Position numbers and translations under genes: made by a program. Source: Macropodus opercularis (lineage: Eukaryota; Chordata; Actinopteri; Anabantiformes; Osphronemidae). From it: DNA of 64,000 nt. The notes beneath the pieces were generated by a model. The model was not told the origin of the DNA. It did no database searches and saw only the letters and a list, made by a program, of their open reading frames with translations. This document shows positions 36,913-50,000 of this stretch, piece by piece. The stretch covers positions 12,826,501 through 12,890,500 of the forward strand of contig CM061100.1 in NCBI GenBank assembly GCA_030770545.1. Reading direction: 5' to 3'. Position 1 is the stretch's first letter, and each line of letters starts with the position of its first letter.

Positions 36913-37189
36913 TAAAAGATATGTCCAATCACATTTAACTTCAAACAAGTCCAAAAAGAACAATCTTTCTTTCAGTCCACAAAATGTTACCCTGTTTCTG
37001 TCAAGCTGTTTCTTGGCCTCTTCAGCACATATTGTTTTTTTAGGAATAGGACTTTGTGAAGGGTTCTTGCCAACAGGTTTGCTTCAGACAGGTGTCTTCT
37101 AGTTGATACAGCACTCACAGGTAACTTTAGGCTTTGATCCCCTTGGAGCTGATCATTGGTTGGGTCTTTGCCATTTTGGCTAGTCTCAC

Positions 37190-37450
37190 ATCCATTCAAA
37201 TATCCATGAATTCTTTCATGGAAACCGTATTCCCTGTTGCCTGTGGTTTCTTTCAGCAGGATAATGCTAAAATATTGTTTAGAATTGATTTGCTCCTAAT
37301 TCCCCAGGTCTCAATTCAATTGATCACCTGTGTAATGAACTGAACAAATAAGTTCCATCTATGGAGATACCACAGCACACAGTGGAGTTCACGCCAGATA
37401 TGTCAGGGCAGTTATGGCAACAAAAGGAGGTCAAATACACAATGTTATGC
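37190..37450 (+). mobile_element. Decayed Tc1/mariner-like transposase fragment
   Basis: Plus-strand frames, interrupted by frameshifts and stops, show CGFFQQDNAK, then a proline/Leu-Asn-Ser-Ile-Asp-His-Leu-Cys-Asn phrase, then RAVMATKGGQ. This order resembles the end of a DDE transposase (FQQDN..., SPDLNPIEHLW..., ...AAKGG...). The tail 'gtcctaatgtt' is also typical of such elements. It is too broken to act. Confidence 0.55.
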
Positions 37451-38520
37451 AAATAGTCCTAATGTTGGAGAAAATGAAGCACGGTTCAACACCAAGCCAA
37501 TAATATACACACCTCACACCTAAGATGGCTATGATGTATATTTTACCCAACGCTAATTGATCAAATGACAGTGAAGCTGCCAGTTGTTGTAAACTTTCAG
37601 TGAATCGCTAAGCTTCTAACTTTGTGAAGTTTCGGTTTCTTGTGAGCATTTTGGAGTCTCCAGCTCACTACTCTGCTGATCTGGTTCATGCTCACTGATC
37701 CCATTTGCCTGGGTTCGGAGTATGGAGGATGGGAAGGGTGGAACGCTACACAACTTCTTTCCACCACCAGGGGCTTCTCATGTTTTTCAGATGGAGCTGG
37801 GTCCATCCAAACAAGCAGTCATCAAAGTTACTGTGGGGAGGGGTTCAAATGAATTAACTGCACGAACTGTTTCATTGTCAAACTGATCAAAACATTTTTT
37901 ACTCACAAGCAAATTATGCTGAAAGGATTGTACTGTATAAAAACAATTTAATTTATAGAATTATAAATTATTATAATTTATATTTATAATATATAAATAG
38001 TTATTACAATAAATCCATTTGGGTTTAATGCTTGATATGATTCAGATTGCAGAACACTAAGTGGATGGCAGCTTCTGTCCATAGGGCTGCGTAGCCATTG
38101 CCTTATACAATACCCACCTAAACCAGCTGGGAGAGGTCATATTATTCTGTCCTGTGTGTTTTCTCTTCATATGTTACATCTGTTTCCATTCCCTGATTAG
38201 GTGGGAATTACGTTAACACACAGCAGCTCAGTGCAACATGTCTCAACCGTGGGAACAGACAACCATGTAATGAAATCATGCTGGATGTGAAAAATGAGAG
38301 CTCTGCTGTTTAATGAGACTCTGGGAGGTTTCCAGGTCTGTGCACACACGGAACTGCTGTCAGTCTCTGTGCAGGTTGGCTCCAACTCTCCAACCTGCTA
38401 TTTCTATAGAAAACGAAATACTGCAGCCTCAAGGTCATCTCAAGGTAATTATTGCTTGTTTAATGAGCCCCACAGAAGGAAACCTACACCTTCATTAAAT
38501 CTTTAAGCTGTCTGATCTTC

Positions 38521-38540
38521 TGTGTGTGTGTGTGTGTGTG
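38521..38540. repeat. (TG)n microsatellite
   Basis: Ten TG dinucleotides in the tmc2 upstream region. Confidence 0.95.
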
Positions 38541-38953
38541 GTTTCCAATAACAAGACGGATGAAAGTGTGTCTATGTAGTTCAGATAAAACGGTTCACTG
38601 GCCACTTAAGACATAAAAGCAGGACAAGTAAAAGCCTCCAGAGCTGCAGTAAACACTTTTACACCTCTTATCAATACAGTCCTGATTTGAATCAGTGGTG
38701 TGACTTACAGCTCTACATCAGCACCTAAAATGATCTGGCTGGACAAAACAGGTCAGGTTTTTATTGCCACCCAAAGGTTTTCTAATGAATAAGTCTGATT
38801 GCTTGGTTTCCACGATTTACTGCATACATCCTGGATCACCTGTGGGGAGCAGGTCACATGTAGCAGTTGTCATAGTGACGATGCGTTCAGATACTTGAGA
38901 CTGGTAAAACGCTGCAGAGGACACACAGAACAGACGCAAGTCTACTGTTCATC

Positions 38954-41900
38954 ATGCCAAGAAAAAGGGATGTAGCTGCAATGGAAGAGGGTGAGTTCAA
39001 ATGTGTGAATGGTCCTTTTTTTTTAAATAAATGAAATATGTTATATACCTTTTTTTACAAACTTTTTTGATTAGGTTTCTGTTCATTACTTATCATATGA
39101 ATACATATGATAAGTAATATATACATATCATATATGTAAGAAAAAATACGAGTATTTCCATGTAATGTGTATAGTGTATCGTATAGTATCTAAACAGATT
39201 TCTTTGTCATACATGGGCTGTGTCATGCTGAACGCACGTTACAGGTCCTCTCTGGAGGCTCACATGCTCACAATGACGATTCTCACACAACTCAGAGTCA
39301 GCAGTTTTAATAATTTGTGTTTTTTTGTGTTCTTCTTCAGTTGGCATAGAGATAGATGGAGATGTGAGTGACAGTGATGGTATGTGAGCAAAACAACATG
39401 GACCAGATTTTTGAGTATTCTAAGGTACTGTACTATAATATTCATACTAGCGGATGTGATATTTATGTCGTCTAAATGTAGATGGTGTCGGCAAAAGAAG
39501 GGGGAACAGGCGTCAGGCAGCTGGAAGAGGGGGCGCAAGGGCAAGAGGCAGAGGAAAACCAGCAGCTAGCGAGGACGAAGATGACGAAGATGAAGACGAA
39601 GCTCCCAGGGGACGCAGGGGGGCAAACAAGAGGAAGCCCGCCAAGAAACGTGGCGGTAATGATGACGAGGAGGACGAGAGCGAGGACGAAGCTCCCAAAA
39701 AGAAACGAGGGGGAGCAGCCAACAGGAAGAAGGGAGGGAAAGCCCAAGACAGCGATGAGGACAGCGATGTAGGAAAAGGAAAGAATGGAAAGAAGGGAGG
39801 AGGAAAGAAGGGAGGGAAGGAGGAGCAGGACGCTAAGGGTAAGAAGGGTGCCGCCAAAGGAAAGGACAAGGGGAAAGACAACGATGATGACAAGAAGAAG
39901 AAAAAGAAGAAGAAGGCTGATAGGTAGGCCACGGAAATGAAGAAACCTTTTCAGAGGCTGACCTGTTGGGATCTCTGTAGGGCAGTTATCGCTTGCTTTA
40001 GCACAAACTCACCTCATACGTCTCTTTCTCTGCCCTTTGTCCCTCAGTTCCTCTGATTCCAACTCAGATTCCGATGAGGAGGAAGAATCCATGTCAGAGG
40101 GCGAGATGGCCCGGTTGATGGAGGAGGTGGAGGAGAAGAAGAAACTGATCGCCACCATCAGGAACAAGCCATGGAGGATGAAGCGGAGGCTCACTCTTCT
40201 CAAAGAGGCTCAAGAATTTGTGGATAAATTTGAAGGAGCTTTAGGAAAAGGAAAAGGCAGGAAGTGGTACGCCTACAAAGTCATGATGACTAAGGTTAGG
40301 CTCATGATTTAGGCTTTTTGTGTTTCTTTGTTTCTTTTTATATTTTTCATTTCATTTTATACTTTTTAATTTCAGAAATGGATCAAGTTTCAAAGGGATT
40401 TTGAGAATTTCCGAACAGCCTGTATTCCCTGGGAGAGCAGGATCAAAGAGGTGGAAAGTAAGTTCGGTTTGCAGCACTACTGTATTCGGCAGCACTGTAA
40501 CCGTTTATCTACCATAACTATCTTCTCCATTTCCTCAGGTCACTTTGGCTCATCTGTGGCGTCTTACTTTATCTTCCTCCGCTGGATGTACGGCATGAAC
40601 CTGGTTCTGTTTGGTTTTACTTTTGGACTGGTGGTCATCCCAGAGGTGGAGTGTCTGCACTGAGAGCTTTAATTTGAATCAAGTCCTTTTAAATTCAGTC
40701 TACAGAAAAAGACACACATGCATATAATATATTTTTCATTGTTTTAAGTATTAGATGACTGAAAGAACAGATAATGATCCATGAAAAAATACAAGGACTT
40801 ATAAAAGTATTTTTCTAGGTTCTGATGGGCCTCCCCTATGGCTCTATCCCCAGGAAAACTGTACCCAGAGCAGAGCAGGCAAATGCTATGGACTACTCTG
40901 TGCTCATGGATTTCAATGTGAGTCTTATCTAGGTTGACAATAGAGATAGGAGACAAATCCGCCAAGGAACCACCACCAAAAACACCATTGTTCAGAAATG
41001 AACAATAAATAATATGTAATAACAATAAATGAATGGAAAACGTTAATGCAGCATCTGTACTTTTGTTAGGGGTACTGCAAATATTCGGTCCTGTTCTACG
41101 GCTACTACAATGACCAGAGGACCATCGGCCTGCTGAAGTTCAGGCTGCCTCTGTCGTACCTCATGGTGGGGATCGGCACCTTTGGCTACAGTTTGATGGT
41201 CGTGATTCGCACGTGAGCCTGCTGCGTTATTAGTTAGTGAAAGTCACAAAGCTTTAGTTTTTACAGCTTTTCAACCATTTGTTATTTACTTATCACAAAA
41301 GCGATGATGCCCTAAATTGGCCCATCTGAAGAGTTTTTGTTTTGGTATTCAGAATGGCTAAAAATGCTGACGTTGGTGGCGGAGATGGAGAGGAGGGAGA
41401 GTTCACCTTCGCCTGGAAGATGTTCACCAGCTGGGATTATCTCATTGGTAATGCAGAGACCGCCGACAACAAGTACGCCTCCATCACTACCAGCTTTAAG
41501 GTAATCACAGCAACCACACAGACCATCAGATGAAAAGATATTTTTATAAACCACATACATTTTATGTGGCTTTATTAGGATTAAGATTACATACAGTACA
41601 GTTTTAGGTGAAAAAAGGCTGTAAAAAAAGAAAGCTTTCAAAAGTGTTTAACATTTATTTTCATAAATGAATAAAATGCTGTGAATGAACAACAGAGAAT
41701 CTAAATCACATCCATATTTGGTGTGACCAGCCTTTGCCTTCAAACAGCAGCAGTTCTTCTAGGTTCACTTGCTCACAGTGTTTGAAGGAACTGGGCTGTA
41801 GGTTGTTCAAACATCTAGAGAACTAACCACAGATCTTCTGTGGATGTAGGGTTTCTACATCCTTCTGACTCTTCATGTGATCCCAGACACACATGATGCT

Positions 41901-44900
41901 GAGATCAGGGCTCTGTGGGGGCCAAGCATCACTTCCAGTACTGACAGTACTGATGTAGTGACACCAAATATTGATTTGATTTAGATTTTTCTTTTGTTCG
42001 TTCACTTCGCATTTTGTGAATTGACGAAAAAAAAACAATCATTATTTATATTTCTGAAAGCTTTCTTTGCTTACAGCATTTTCTCACTCCTGCCTAAAAC
42101 TTTTGAACAGTACTGTATGTGCCTATGTTCTATAAACAATGTTAAATTAAAGTTAAATGTAAATAAAAATCTATAATCCTTTTTGGGATGTAGAAAACCT
42201 GCATCTTGACTGACTCCTGACTCCATATGTTTTCTACTAACTGTCAGTGCCACACATATTTGCCAAGAACAGGAGTCCATTGTAGATGAGCAGGAGAACC
42301 AGAAGGATGAGAACATTCACCTGCGGAGGTTCCTCAGAGTCCTGGCTAACTTCCTGATCACCTGCAGCCTTGGAGGCAGTGGATACCTCATCTACTTCGT
42401 GGTGAAACGGTCTCAGGAGTTTGCCAACAGGGACGACCTCAGCTGGTACGAGAAGAATGAGGTAATGATGGTTCAGTGATCAACGTCAGCCTGCTGCTGC
42501 TGCTGCTGCTATTCCTGCAGGTTTTACAAGACAATGGTTAAAAAGTGAAACACACAGCCCAGTTGTGATTGTGACTGTTTTGGTCCAGTTGGAGATCATC
42601 ATGTCTCTGCTGGGTCTGGTCTGTCCGCCTCTGTTTGAGACCATTGCCGAGCTGGAGGATTACCATCCTCGAATCGCACTCAAGTGGCAGCTGGGACGCA
42701 TCTTCGCCCTGTTCCTGGGAAACCTCTACACGTTTTTGTTTGCCCTATTTGACGAGGTCAACAGCAAGGTACGGGAACAGTGAAACCTTTTTAGTTTACA
42801 TTGAACTGAAACCTGCTGATTGACTGACTTCATTATTGCTTGTAGCTGGAAGAAGAGCAGTCCATTAAAAATGCCTCCATCTGGGCTATGAAGGAGTACT
42901 ACGCCAACTACACACTCATGCTCAACGACTCGGAGGCCACCCCGCCTCCCATGGACCCCTCTGATGTCATCAGAGGGCCCTGCTGGGAAACTGCTGTGGG
43001 AATAGTAATAAAAAACAAAATGTCTCCTACACTTTTGTGAAATGAAACTTTATCTTATTCCCTGTGACTATTTGTATGGCATCATTTTCTTTGACAGATG
43101 ATTAATACTGATATTCTATTTAGGTTTGTCCAAAATATAATATATTGTATCTACTTATTTAGGATTTATCAGATTTTTGTAATGTTATTCTCTGTTGTCC
43201 ATGTTCTAGGAGTTTGTAAAGCTGACAGTGTCAGACATCCAGGTGTCTTATCTCACGATCCTCATTGGAGACTTTGCCAGAGCTGTAATTGTCCGTTTTC
43301 TCAACTACTGCTGGTGCTGGGACCTGGAGGCTGGATTTGTAAGACCAGTTTTTATAGGGTTTGCCTAAAAACACTGAAGAGTTCAGTGGGTAGTGAGCAG
43401 TCTATTCCACTGTAGTAATGTAGAGTTATGTAGTTATTGAGTCACGGACACACAGTGTCTCAGTGTCACAGTGTGACAGTGTAACAATGACTCAGCAGTG
43501 CCGAGACCCTGACACTGAGCCTGAACTGTTTCATTGTATTATTTACGTCTGTTTGTATATTGTTGTTGCCAGACAGCAGCACATAGAACTATAAGATTTC
43601 AGACAACGCTGGGTGCAACTGTAATTAGCAAATGACGATAACATGAACATTCTGGCTGCATAAAATCAGCAGTTGTTGTTTTGAAAAATTATTGTTGCAC
43701 ACATTATATTCAAACATTATATTTGTTCATGGGTCTGCTTTAATAAATATATTTTAAACATATGTACATTTTTATTTTCCTTCCTTCTACTAAATTGTAA
43801 ATATTAAAAATAATAATTCTTATTCTGCGTGTTCACTTTCAGCCATCATATGGAGAGTTTGACATCAGCGGGAACGTGCTTGGCTTGGTCTTCAATCAAG
43901 GGATGATCTGGTACAGGTCTTATTTTTGTACACATATCACACACAGTCACTATCAGTTAGTCCAGTGTGTGTGTGACAGAGAGAGAGTGATAGAGTTTAC
44001 ATGCATGGACGTGTGTGCCACGTGTATCCAGTATCTGGTGTCGCTGACTGAAAAGTTGATATCCACAATCGTGCCAGCGTTTGGGCTTCACGTTACAGTG
44101 GAACCACTCTGCACGACCCATCAGCAGCACTGTAAATAGAAAAGTCTCTCACTAGCTACTGTATAGGTTACGTGTTGTAGCACGTTACGCGGATGCAGGC
44201 AACTGTTTGAACGGTGACACTGTGTTCATTATTTAGCTTGGCGTGTCAACGCAATGAAGCAGTCGAGATGAATAGCACTTCACGATGTTGAGGGCCTTCA
44301 GTGTTTATGTTTATCATGTTGCTTCTCTGTACTCTTTCTTTGATGACATTTCAAATTGAATAAAAATGAGGATTTATTACACTCCAGTATGATCTTGATA
44401 GTGGTGTTTTGTTGTATGTCATTAGGATGGGAGCGTTTTATGCGCCTGGGCTGGTTGGCATCAACGTGCTCCGCCTTCTCAGCTCCATGTACTATCAGTG
44501 TTGGGCTGTGATGGCAACCAATGTCCCCCACGAGAGAGTTTTCAAGGCCTCTAAGTCTAACAACTTCTACATGGGTCTGCTGCTCCTCATCCTCTTCCTT
44601 AGTCTCTTACCGGTCGTGTACACCATCATGACCCTGCCTCCTTCCTTTGACTGTGGACCCTTCAGGTAACGACTCATGAAAACAGAGTTAAGTGAGCGTC
44701 GCTGAATGAACAGTTGCATACATGTACTGACTCCCACACTGCTGATTGCAGCGGGAAGGCAAAGATGTTTGACGTGATCATGGAGACGATTGACCTGGAC
44801 CTGCCGGCCTTCATGGGGACACTCTTCAGCTATGCTGCCAACCCAGGCCTCATTATACCAGCTGTTCTGCTCATGGTGTGAGTGTAGGAACCTGGAACAC

Positions 44901-45839
44901 TGTAGTTTCTTGCCAGTTTTGTGATGTCAACCAATTAATATTTTAAAAAGTGGTGCACATTGGCCAATTACGTACAATACGCATTGTCCTATGTTGTTTT
45001 GCAGCATCTGTAAAACAATAATTTCTCTTTCACAGGTTGGCCATCTACTATCTGAACTCAGTGTCTGAGGCATACCAGAATTCCAACATGGAGCTGAAGA
45101 AGAAGATGCAGATGGTATGTGGAGAATGCAGACAAAAGTCTTGTACACTATGCCAAACACATGAGTGGGGACAGTGCCAAGGAATCAGAACAGTCAAAAA
45201 CCTTAGAATAAATTACACCATTTGCTATGTGGTTATGTTTGTTCCTGCCTCCTGAATCTCTTTTTCTGTGGGCTGTCTCTCTCTCTAACTCTATCTAGGC
45301 TCGGGACGAAGAGAAAAACCGAAGGAACAATGCAAATAGCACCAATCAGGTGATGAAAGACCTTGAAGATCTGCTGCCGAACCGATCCCTTATTCCCCCT
45401 GCTCCTCCACCAGAACCTGGTGAGTCAGCACAGGGGACTGTTCCTTGCAGATTCATAATGTGAAATGTGTACTGATGTGTTTTGTTCTGTGAATCTAATA
45501 ATCACACAAGCTTGTTGACTGTATGTAAAAATACTGTCTCTGTAAACAACTTTGATGATGTATTACTGATTGAGACAGTGAGGTTGTAAACCCAACATGT
45601 TGTGGAACTTTTCACTGTCCCTGTAAGCAGAAAAGAAAACTGAGCAGGGAACAAAGTCAGCCAAAGTGAAACCAGGATCGGCTGCTAAGGGCGTTAACCT
45701 GGAGAAGGAAGTGTCATTGGCAGCGTCCAATCCCAACGCTCGTGGACCCGTGAACCGGCCCCCTGGGCCAAGAGGGCCCGGACCCGGTCCAGGTCCAGGT
45801 CCAGGCCGAGGCCGTGGGAGAGGCCCCCCTCCGAGATAA
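38954..45839 (+). CDS. tmc2: Transmembrane channel-like protein 2
   Basis: TMC1/2 form the pore of the hair-cell mechanotransduction channel. Nineteen exons join in frame: 38954-38990, 39341-39379, 39482-39923, 40048-40294, 40376-40457, 40539-40645, 40819-40917, 41070-41212, 41353-41500, 42273-42461, 42589-42768, 42846-43004, 43210-43338, 43843-43910, 44426-44665, 44752-44877, 45036-45114, 45299-45419 and 45631-45839. They give 947 residues. Exon 3 alone encodes a very charged, Lys/Gly/Asp/Glu-rich N-terminus. Then come EGALGKGKGRKWYAYK, HFGSSVASYFIFLRWMYG (first membrane segment), LPYGSIPRKTVPRAE, FTSWDYLIGNAETADNKY, the family signature CWET at 617-620, FDISGNVLGLVFNQGMIW and LPPSFDCGPF. 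VIPEVLMG, KYASITTSFKESIVDEQE and VPHERVFKAS match TMC2, not TMC1. The C-terminus is a Pro-Gly/Arg-Gly repeat. tmc2a versus tmc2b is not resolved. Confidence 0.93.
41592..42117. mobile_element. Internally deleted Tc1/mariner element in tmc2 intron 9
   Basis: The element starts TACAGTACAGTTTTAGGTG and ends AACTTTTGAACAGTACTGTA. The two arms of roughly 120 bases are inverted copies, sharing for example 'aaagaaagctttca' and 'atgctgtaa'. The interior contains 'tatttggtgtgaccagcctt' and 'gagatcagggctctgtgggg', phrases I know from an abundant teleost Tc1 family. Most of the transposase is missing, so this is a non-autonomous copy about 526 bases long, sitting between exons 9 and 10 without touching them. 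Confidence 0.8.
42491..42510. repeat. Short (CTG)n tract
   Basis: Six to seven CTG units in tmc2 intron 10, just after exon 10. Confidence 0.85.
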
Positions 45840-46180
45840 CGCACAACATTCTTGCTGGATTATTTTCCCTACTTAAACATAAACAGGCTTCGTATAATTT
45901 AAAATTAAACCATCCTAATTTTCTACCCACTGCTCACCTGCCAAACCTCAAATCACAGCTTCACCACCCATGTAAACGGTTCTACATTTAACACACCACA
46001 GTAGTAAATGGAAGTATTTTATGCATTTACCCTGTTTCGAGTTAAACCACTGTCCTACATCAATATTTATGCTGCATTAAACTTGCATGACTAGAGCAAC
46101 TGTACTTCTGTTTCATTCACTGGTGAAATGGAAATAAGCATCTGTAGATCACAGGTCACTGCACACTGTATTATTTAATG

Positions 46181-46220
<40 letters not shown>

Positions 46221-47056
46221 TGTAAAGATGTTACAGCCTGCTAAAGACAGGCGGACATTATTTTAAATGTAATGTCTGTACATTAAAATGTCAGTTGAGC
46301 ACATTTTAATGCTTTTAAACATGTTTTTTAAGCTTTTGGTTTACTACCTACAGTATTTTATTTATTCAGTCTTGTGTTTCTTCTCATCTGTATTTCTGAC
46401 TGTACAAATAAAAGTAAAACCCTTTGTTCTAAATGCATCTCGACATGGTGATTTTACACGGGAACTCGTTTCTGTGTCCACACCAAGATTTTACTTATTT
46501 TCAAACTTTTTTAAACCTTCAGCAGCGCCAGACATCTTCACACTACCCAGAAAACGGATGAGGTGTAAAATGTCATTTTATATCTAGATAATAGATAGAA
46601 AATATGCATAATTTAAAAAAGCTTATTAATGACTGCAACACATTTCAAGTATTTCCCTGTGATATTGATGTGGTAACAACTCAGAAGCAAAGTGTGGAAT
46701 ATCAGCTTGAGCTGAAATGAAATAAAACTGCAACACAGTGTCTAAGGGAAGTATTTAGGTGTGTTGCTAGTCTTTACTCACCAATCAAGTTAAAAGTGCT
46801 GAACCCCTGACTGGGACCTTCCAGGAATGTCGTCTTGGCGAGGTCTTACGCAATTGGTTGATCCTTACCTGAAAATCTTCTGCAGACAAATGGGTGGAGA
46901 CTCTGCAGAGTGAGCTAAATACCAGCTCAGCCACAGATGAACTGACTGAGTGAGGTCTGTAGCAAAGGTGACTTTTTGCGTATGATCTGGTTTCTGAACT
47001 GCCTTCCTGTGTTTAATTTTTTTTATTTCTAATGTTAATTTTCTAGCTAAGTCAAA
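45840..47056 (+). other. tmc2 3' UTR and tmc2-anxa1 spacer
   Basis: A TA microsatellite occupies about 46183-46218. An AATAAA at 46407-46412 is the likely tmc2 poly(A) signal, about 570 bases after the stop. The remaining 640 bases should hold the anxa1 promoter and leader; I could not place a first noncoding exon with confidence. Confidence 0.5.
46183..46218. repeat. (TA)n microsatellite
   Basis: About 18 TA dinucleotides within the presumed tmc2 3' UTR. Confidence 0.95.
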
Positions 47057-50000
47057 ATGTCTTTCTTTGGAAGATTCTTCAATAATGTAATCCGTAACAG
47101 AGATCCAAAAGATGACGGCACCCAAGTAAGTACCAAGTCCTCTGTATGAACAGTTTCACAGTATGTCCTCGTCTCCAGCCCTCACGGTTTGATTGTTTGC
47201 AGAAGCCAGTGTTTCTAAGACGTCTGTATTCACAGGTTACGGTTGTGAAGCAGAAACCTGCATATTATGGAACAGTGACTCCATATTCAAACTTCAATGC
47301 CAGCAGTGATGCATCAGTTCTGAAGAGCGCTATTGAAAGTAAAGGTGTGTCTGCTTACTCACGCTGTCTTAAAAATGACCACATCTTCACATCTCTGCTT
47401 GTTATAGGAATGTTTCAAAGAATGTCAGATAATCTGCTGGTATGTGTCACAGGGGTGGACGAGGACGTGATCACTGCCATCCTGGCGAAGAGGAGCAATG
47501 ACCAGAGGCAGAAGATCAAAGCAGTTTTTGAAGCATCAGCTGGGAAAGTGAGTAATTTACTTCCTTTAAAGTAAAGTATAGTCGCATTATAATATGAAAC
47601 AGACTGAAGACAAACCTGAAATTAGGTAAAATCTAGAAAAATATTTTAAGTGTCAGCCAAGTTCTTTTATTCTCTAACCCACTGCTTTCTTCTCACTCCC
47701 AGAATGCACTGCTTCTCATTACTGTTCCTCAGATGTTTATCAGCGATAGCTCAATATGACAATGAATATTAAGTGCCTGTATCATGATTTGTACACTACA
47801 CTGGAAGTAAACGAGAGAATAGGGAGAGATTTGAACACAACCAGTGTGAAGTGATGTAATATGCTTGTCTTTCTGTTTATTATATCCATGCTTTTTATGC
47901 AATGGGTCATTATCAAATCAACACCAATGTGTCTGTATTTTGCATTTGTCTGTCCCTTGTGTGTTGCAGACACTAGAAGCAGCCCTACAGAAAGCGCTCA
48001 AGTCACATTATGAAGACATCTGTCTGGGTCTGCTCATGACACCAGCCCAGTTTGATGCCCACCTGTTCAGGAAAGCTACACACGTAAATATCACTAAATA
48101 TCAAAGACAATAATTTCCAAATGACGCAGTTCACGCACTGTTGCACCACCTGTAACCTCTTGAACTGATCCCTCTGTCCAGGGTCTGGGTACAAGTGAGC
48201 ATCTGCTGGTGGAGATTTTGGCAACCAGATCAAACCAGGAGATTCAAGACATTAAAAGGGTCTTCAAAGAAGGTCGGGTCTGATTTGGTGCAGTTTGTTC
48301 ATTAGAGTTCTGAGTTCCTGAAAAATGATGTAGTTGACGCTGTTTTGAGTCTCCAGTTGAGCAGCTTGACCACTGAATTGTACATTAAAGTACTGTCACC
48401 ATCCAGCCGCTGTTCAACCATCTTTACGCTGCTGTATAATTACGAGTATTACTTTCTTGCTCCCTCAGAGTACAAAAAGGACCTGGAGGATGTTATCAAG
48501 AGCGAGACCAGTGGTGACTTCAACAAAGCTCTTCTCGCCATGTTGAAAGCAAACAGAGATGAGAGCACTGTGGTCGATACGGCTCTGGCTGAAAAGGACG
48601 CAAAGGTGAGATCAGGGGAATCACCAAAACAGCAACTAAAAATATTATTTCACATCTAGGCAATGTACAGTTTCATAAAAGTTAACATAGTGTTCCTATT
48701 TTTTCTGTAGACTCTGTTTGAGGCAGGGGAGCATCGCAAAGGAACAGACGTGGATGCCTTCATCGACATCCTAACTTCACGTAGCAAGCCACAGCTGTCT
48801 AAGAGTAAGAACTCAAACCAGAAAGGCTCGATGTTGTTAGGTGTTACAGCCAAAACCTGTATTTTAAAGTGGACACACAGGTGGAACAACCTTTGACAGT
48901 GTAACAGGTGGGACACGCCCACACTGTAACAATGGACGATTGACTCAGAGGAAAGTTGCACCAGTTGTTCAAGTCCATGATCTGCTGGGGAAGAAAACTG
49001 TTAATATCAGTGTTCATGTTAAACCTGTGCTACTAATTATGATGTTTTTGGTTGAAGGTCCTTTCACAACAAACCAGAGGCCATTTTTACTCTAGAAATA
49101 TATAAATCAATAATCTCTAAACTATAACTTACCTTTTAATGCTGTTGTCTGTTTGCCTGCTAGCATTCCAGCAATATGCCACGATGAGTAACAACACATT
49201 ACCTAAAGCCCTGAAACTGGAGCTGAAAGGCGATATTGAAGATTGTCTCATTGACATTGGTAAGAGTGACGTCACCTTTACTCACATGCTATAGTCTGAT
49301 CTCTCTGAAGCAGTGAAACAGGAAGTTCTTCACAGTTTGCAGTACATGCAGCCAATACATTTTAATATTTGCTCTCAGTTTTATCTAGTTTGGTTTATTT
49401 ATGGTTTATTAGAATATAATATTTTTAACTTGCAAATGTAATAGTAAATAAGAAATTATTAAGAAAAGAACTTGTGTTTAACTCTATATTGATAACGTTA
49501 ATTTTACTTGACTAACTATAGTTTTGCTGGTATAATAAATATAATTTTTTATTATACTTGTGTTTCTTCAATGTGCAGTGAAATGTGCCTGGAACACACC
49601 AGCCTTCTTTGCTGAAAAGCTCCATGAGGCCATGAAGGTACTGAGCCTTTTACCTCTACCACTTAGCCTGACAATTTTTTACTGTCCTTAAATAACTTAT
49701 CTATAACTTAATCATTAAAAAATAAACAAATATTTTCTGAATCCTAAACAAGATCACCTACTCATGAATGGGGGCTGTGTTGGCCAAAATCGATTGTTAC
49801 TACAGTATATGATTCATAATACGGTAATAATATTACAGTGTTTGCAATACAACATAATTTAGAAAGATTGAAATACTAGCATGTCTCACCCCCATATGCA
49901 TACACCCACCAAAACTACTCACTAAGAACACAACAGCTCCCTCTAGTAGTCTGGGTTTATAATGTGACACAAAATGAGCCTGTCTGCCCTAAATGCAATT

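Larger units (their letters stand above)
36371..38953. other. zfand5-tmc2 intergenic region
   Basis: About 2.6 kb, mostly AT-rich. It contains a T run (about 36522-36535) and an A run (about 36640-36656), a CTCF-like motif at 36900, a decayed transposase-like stretch at 37190-37450 and a TG microsatellite at 38521-38540. No gene is seen. Confidence 0.5.

Noticed and set aside
39513..39932. Minus-strand open frame of 139 codons rich in Phe, Leu, Ser and Pro
   Set aside because: It is the antisense image of the Lys/Glu/Asp-rich tmc2 exon 3; purine-rich coding strands produce long mirror frames.
38954..45839. Naming the channel tmc1 from its neighbours
   Set aside because: Sequence at several diagnostic segments matches TMC2, so I followed sequence over synteny.
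45563..45844. Minus-strand frames with Pro-Gly or Leu-Asp repeats
   Set aside because: They are shadows of the repetitive last exon of tmc2.
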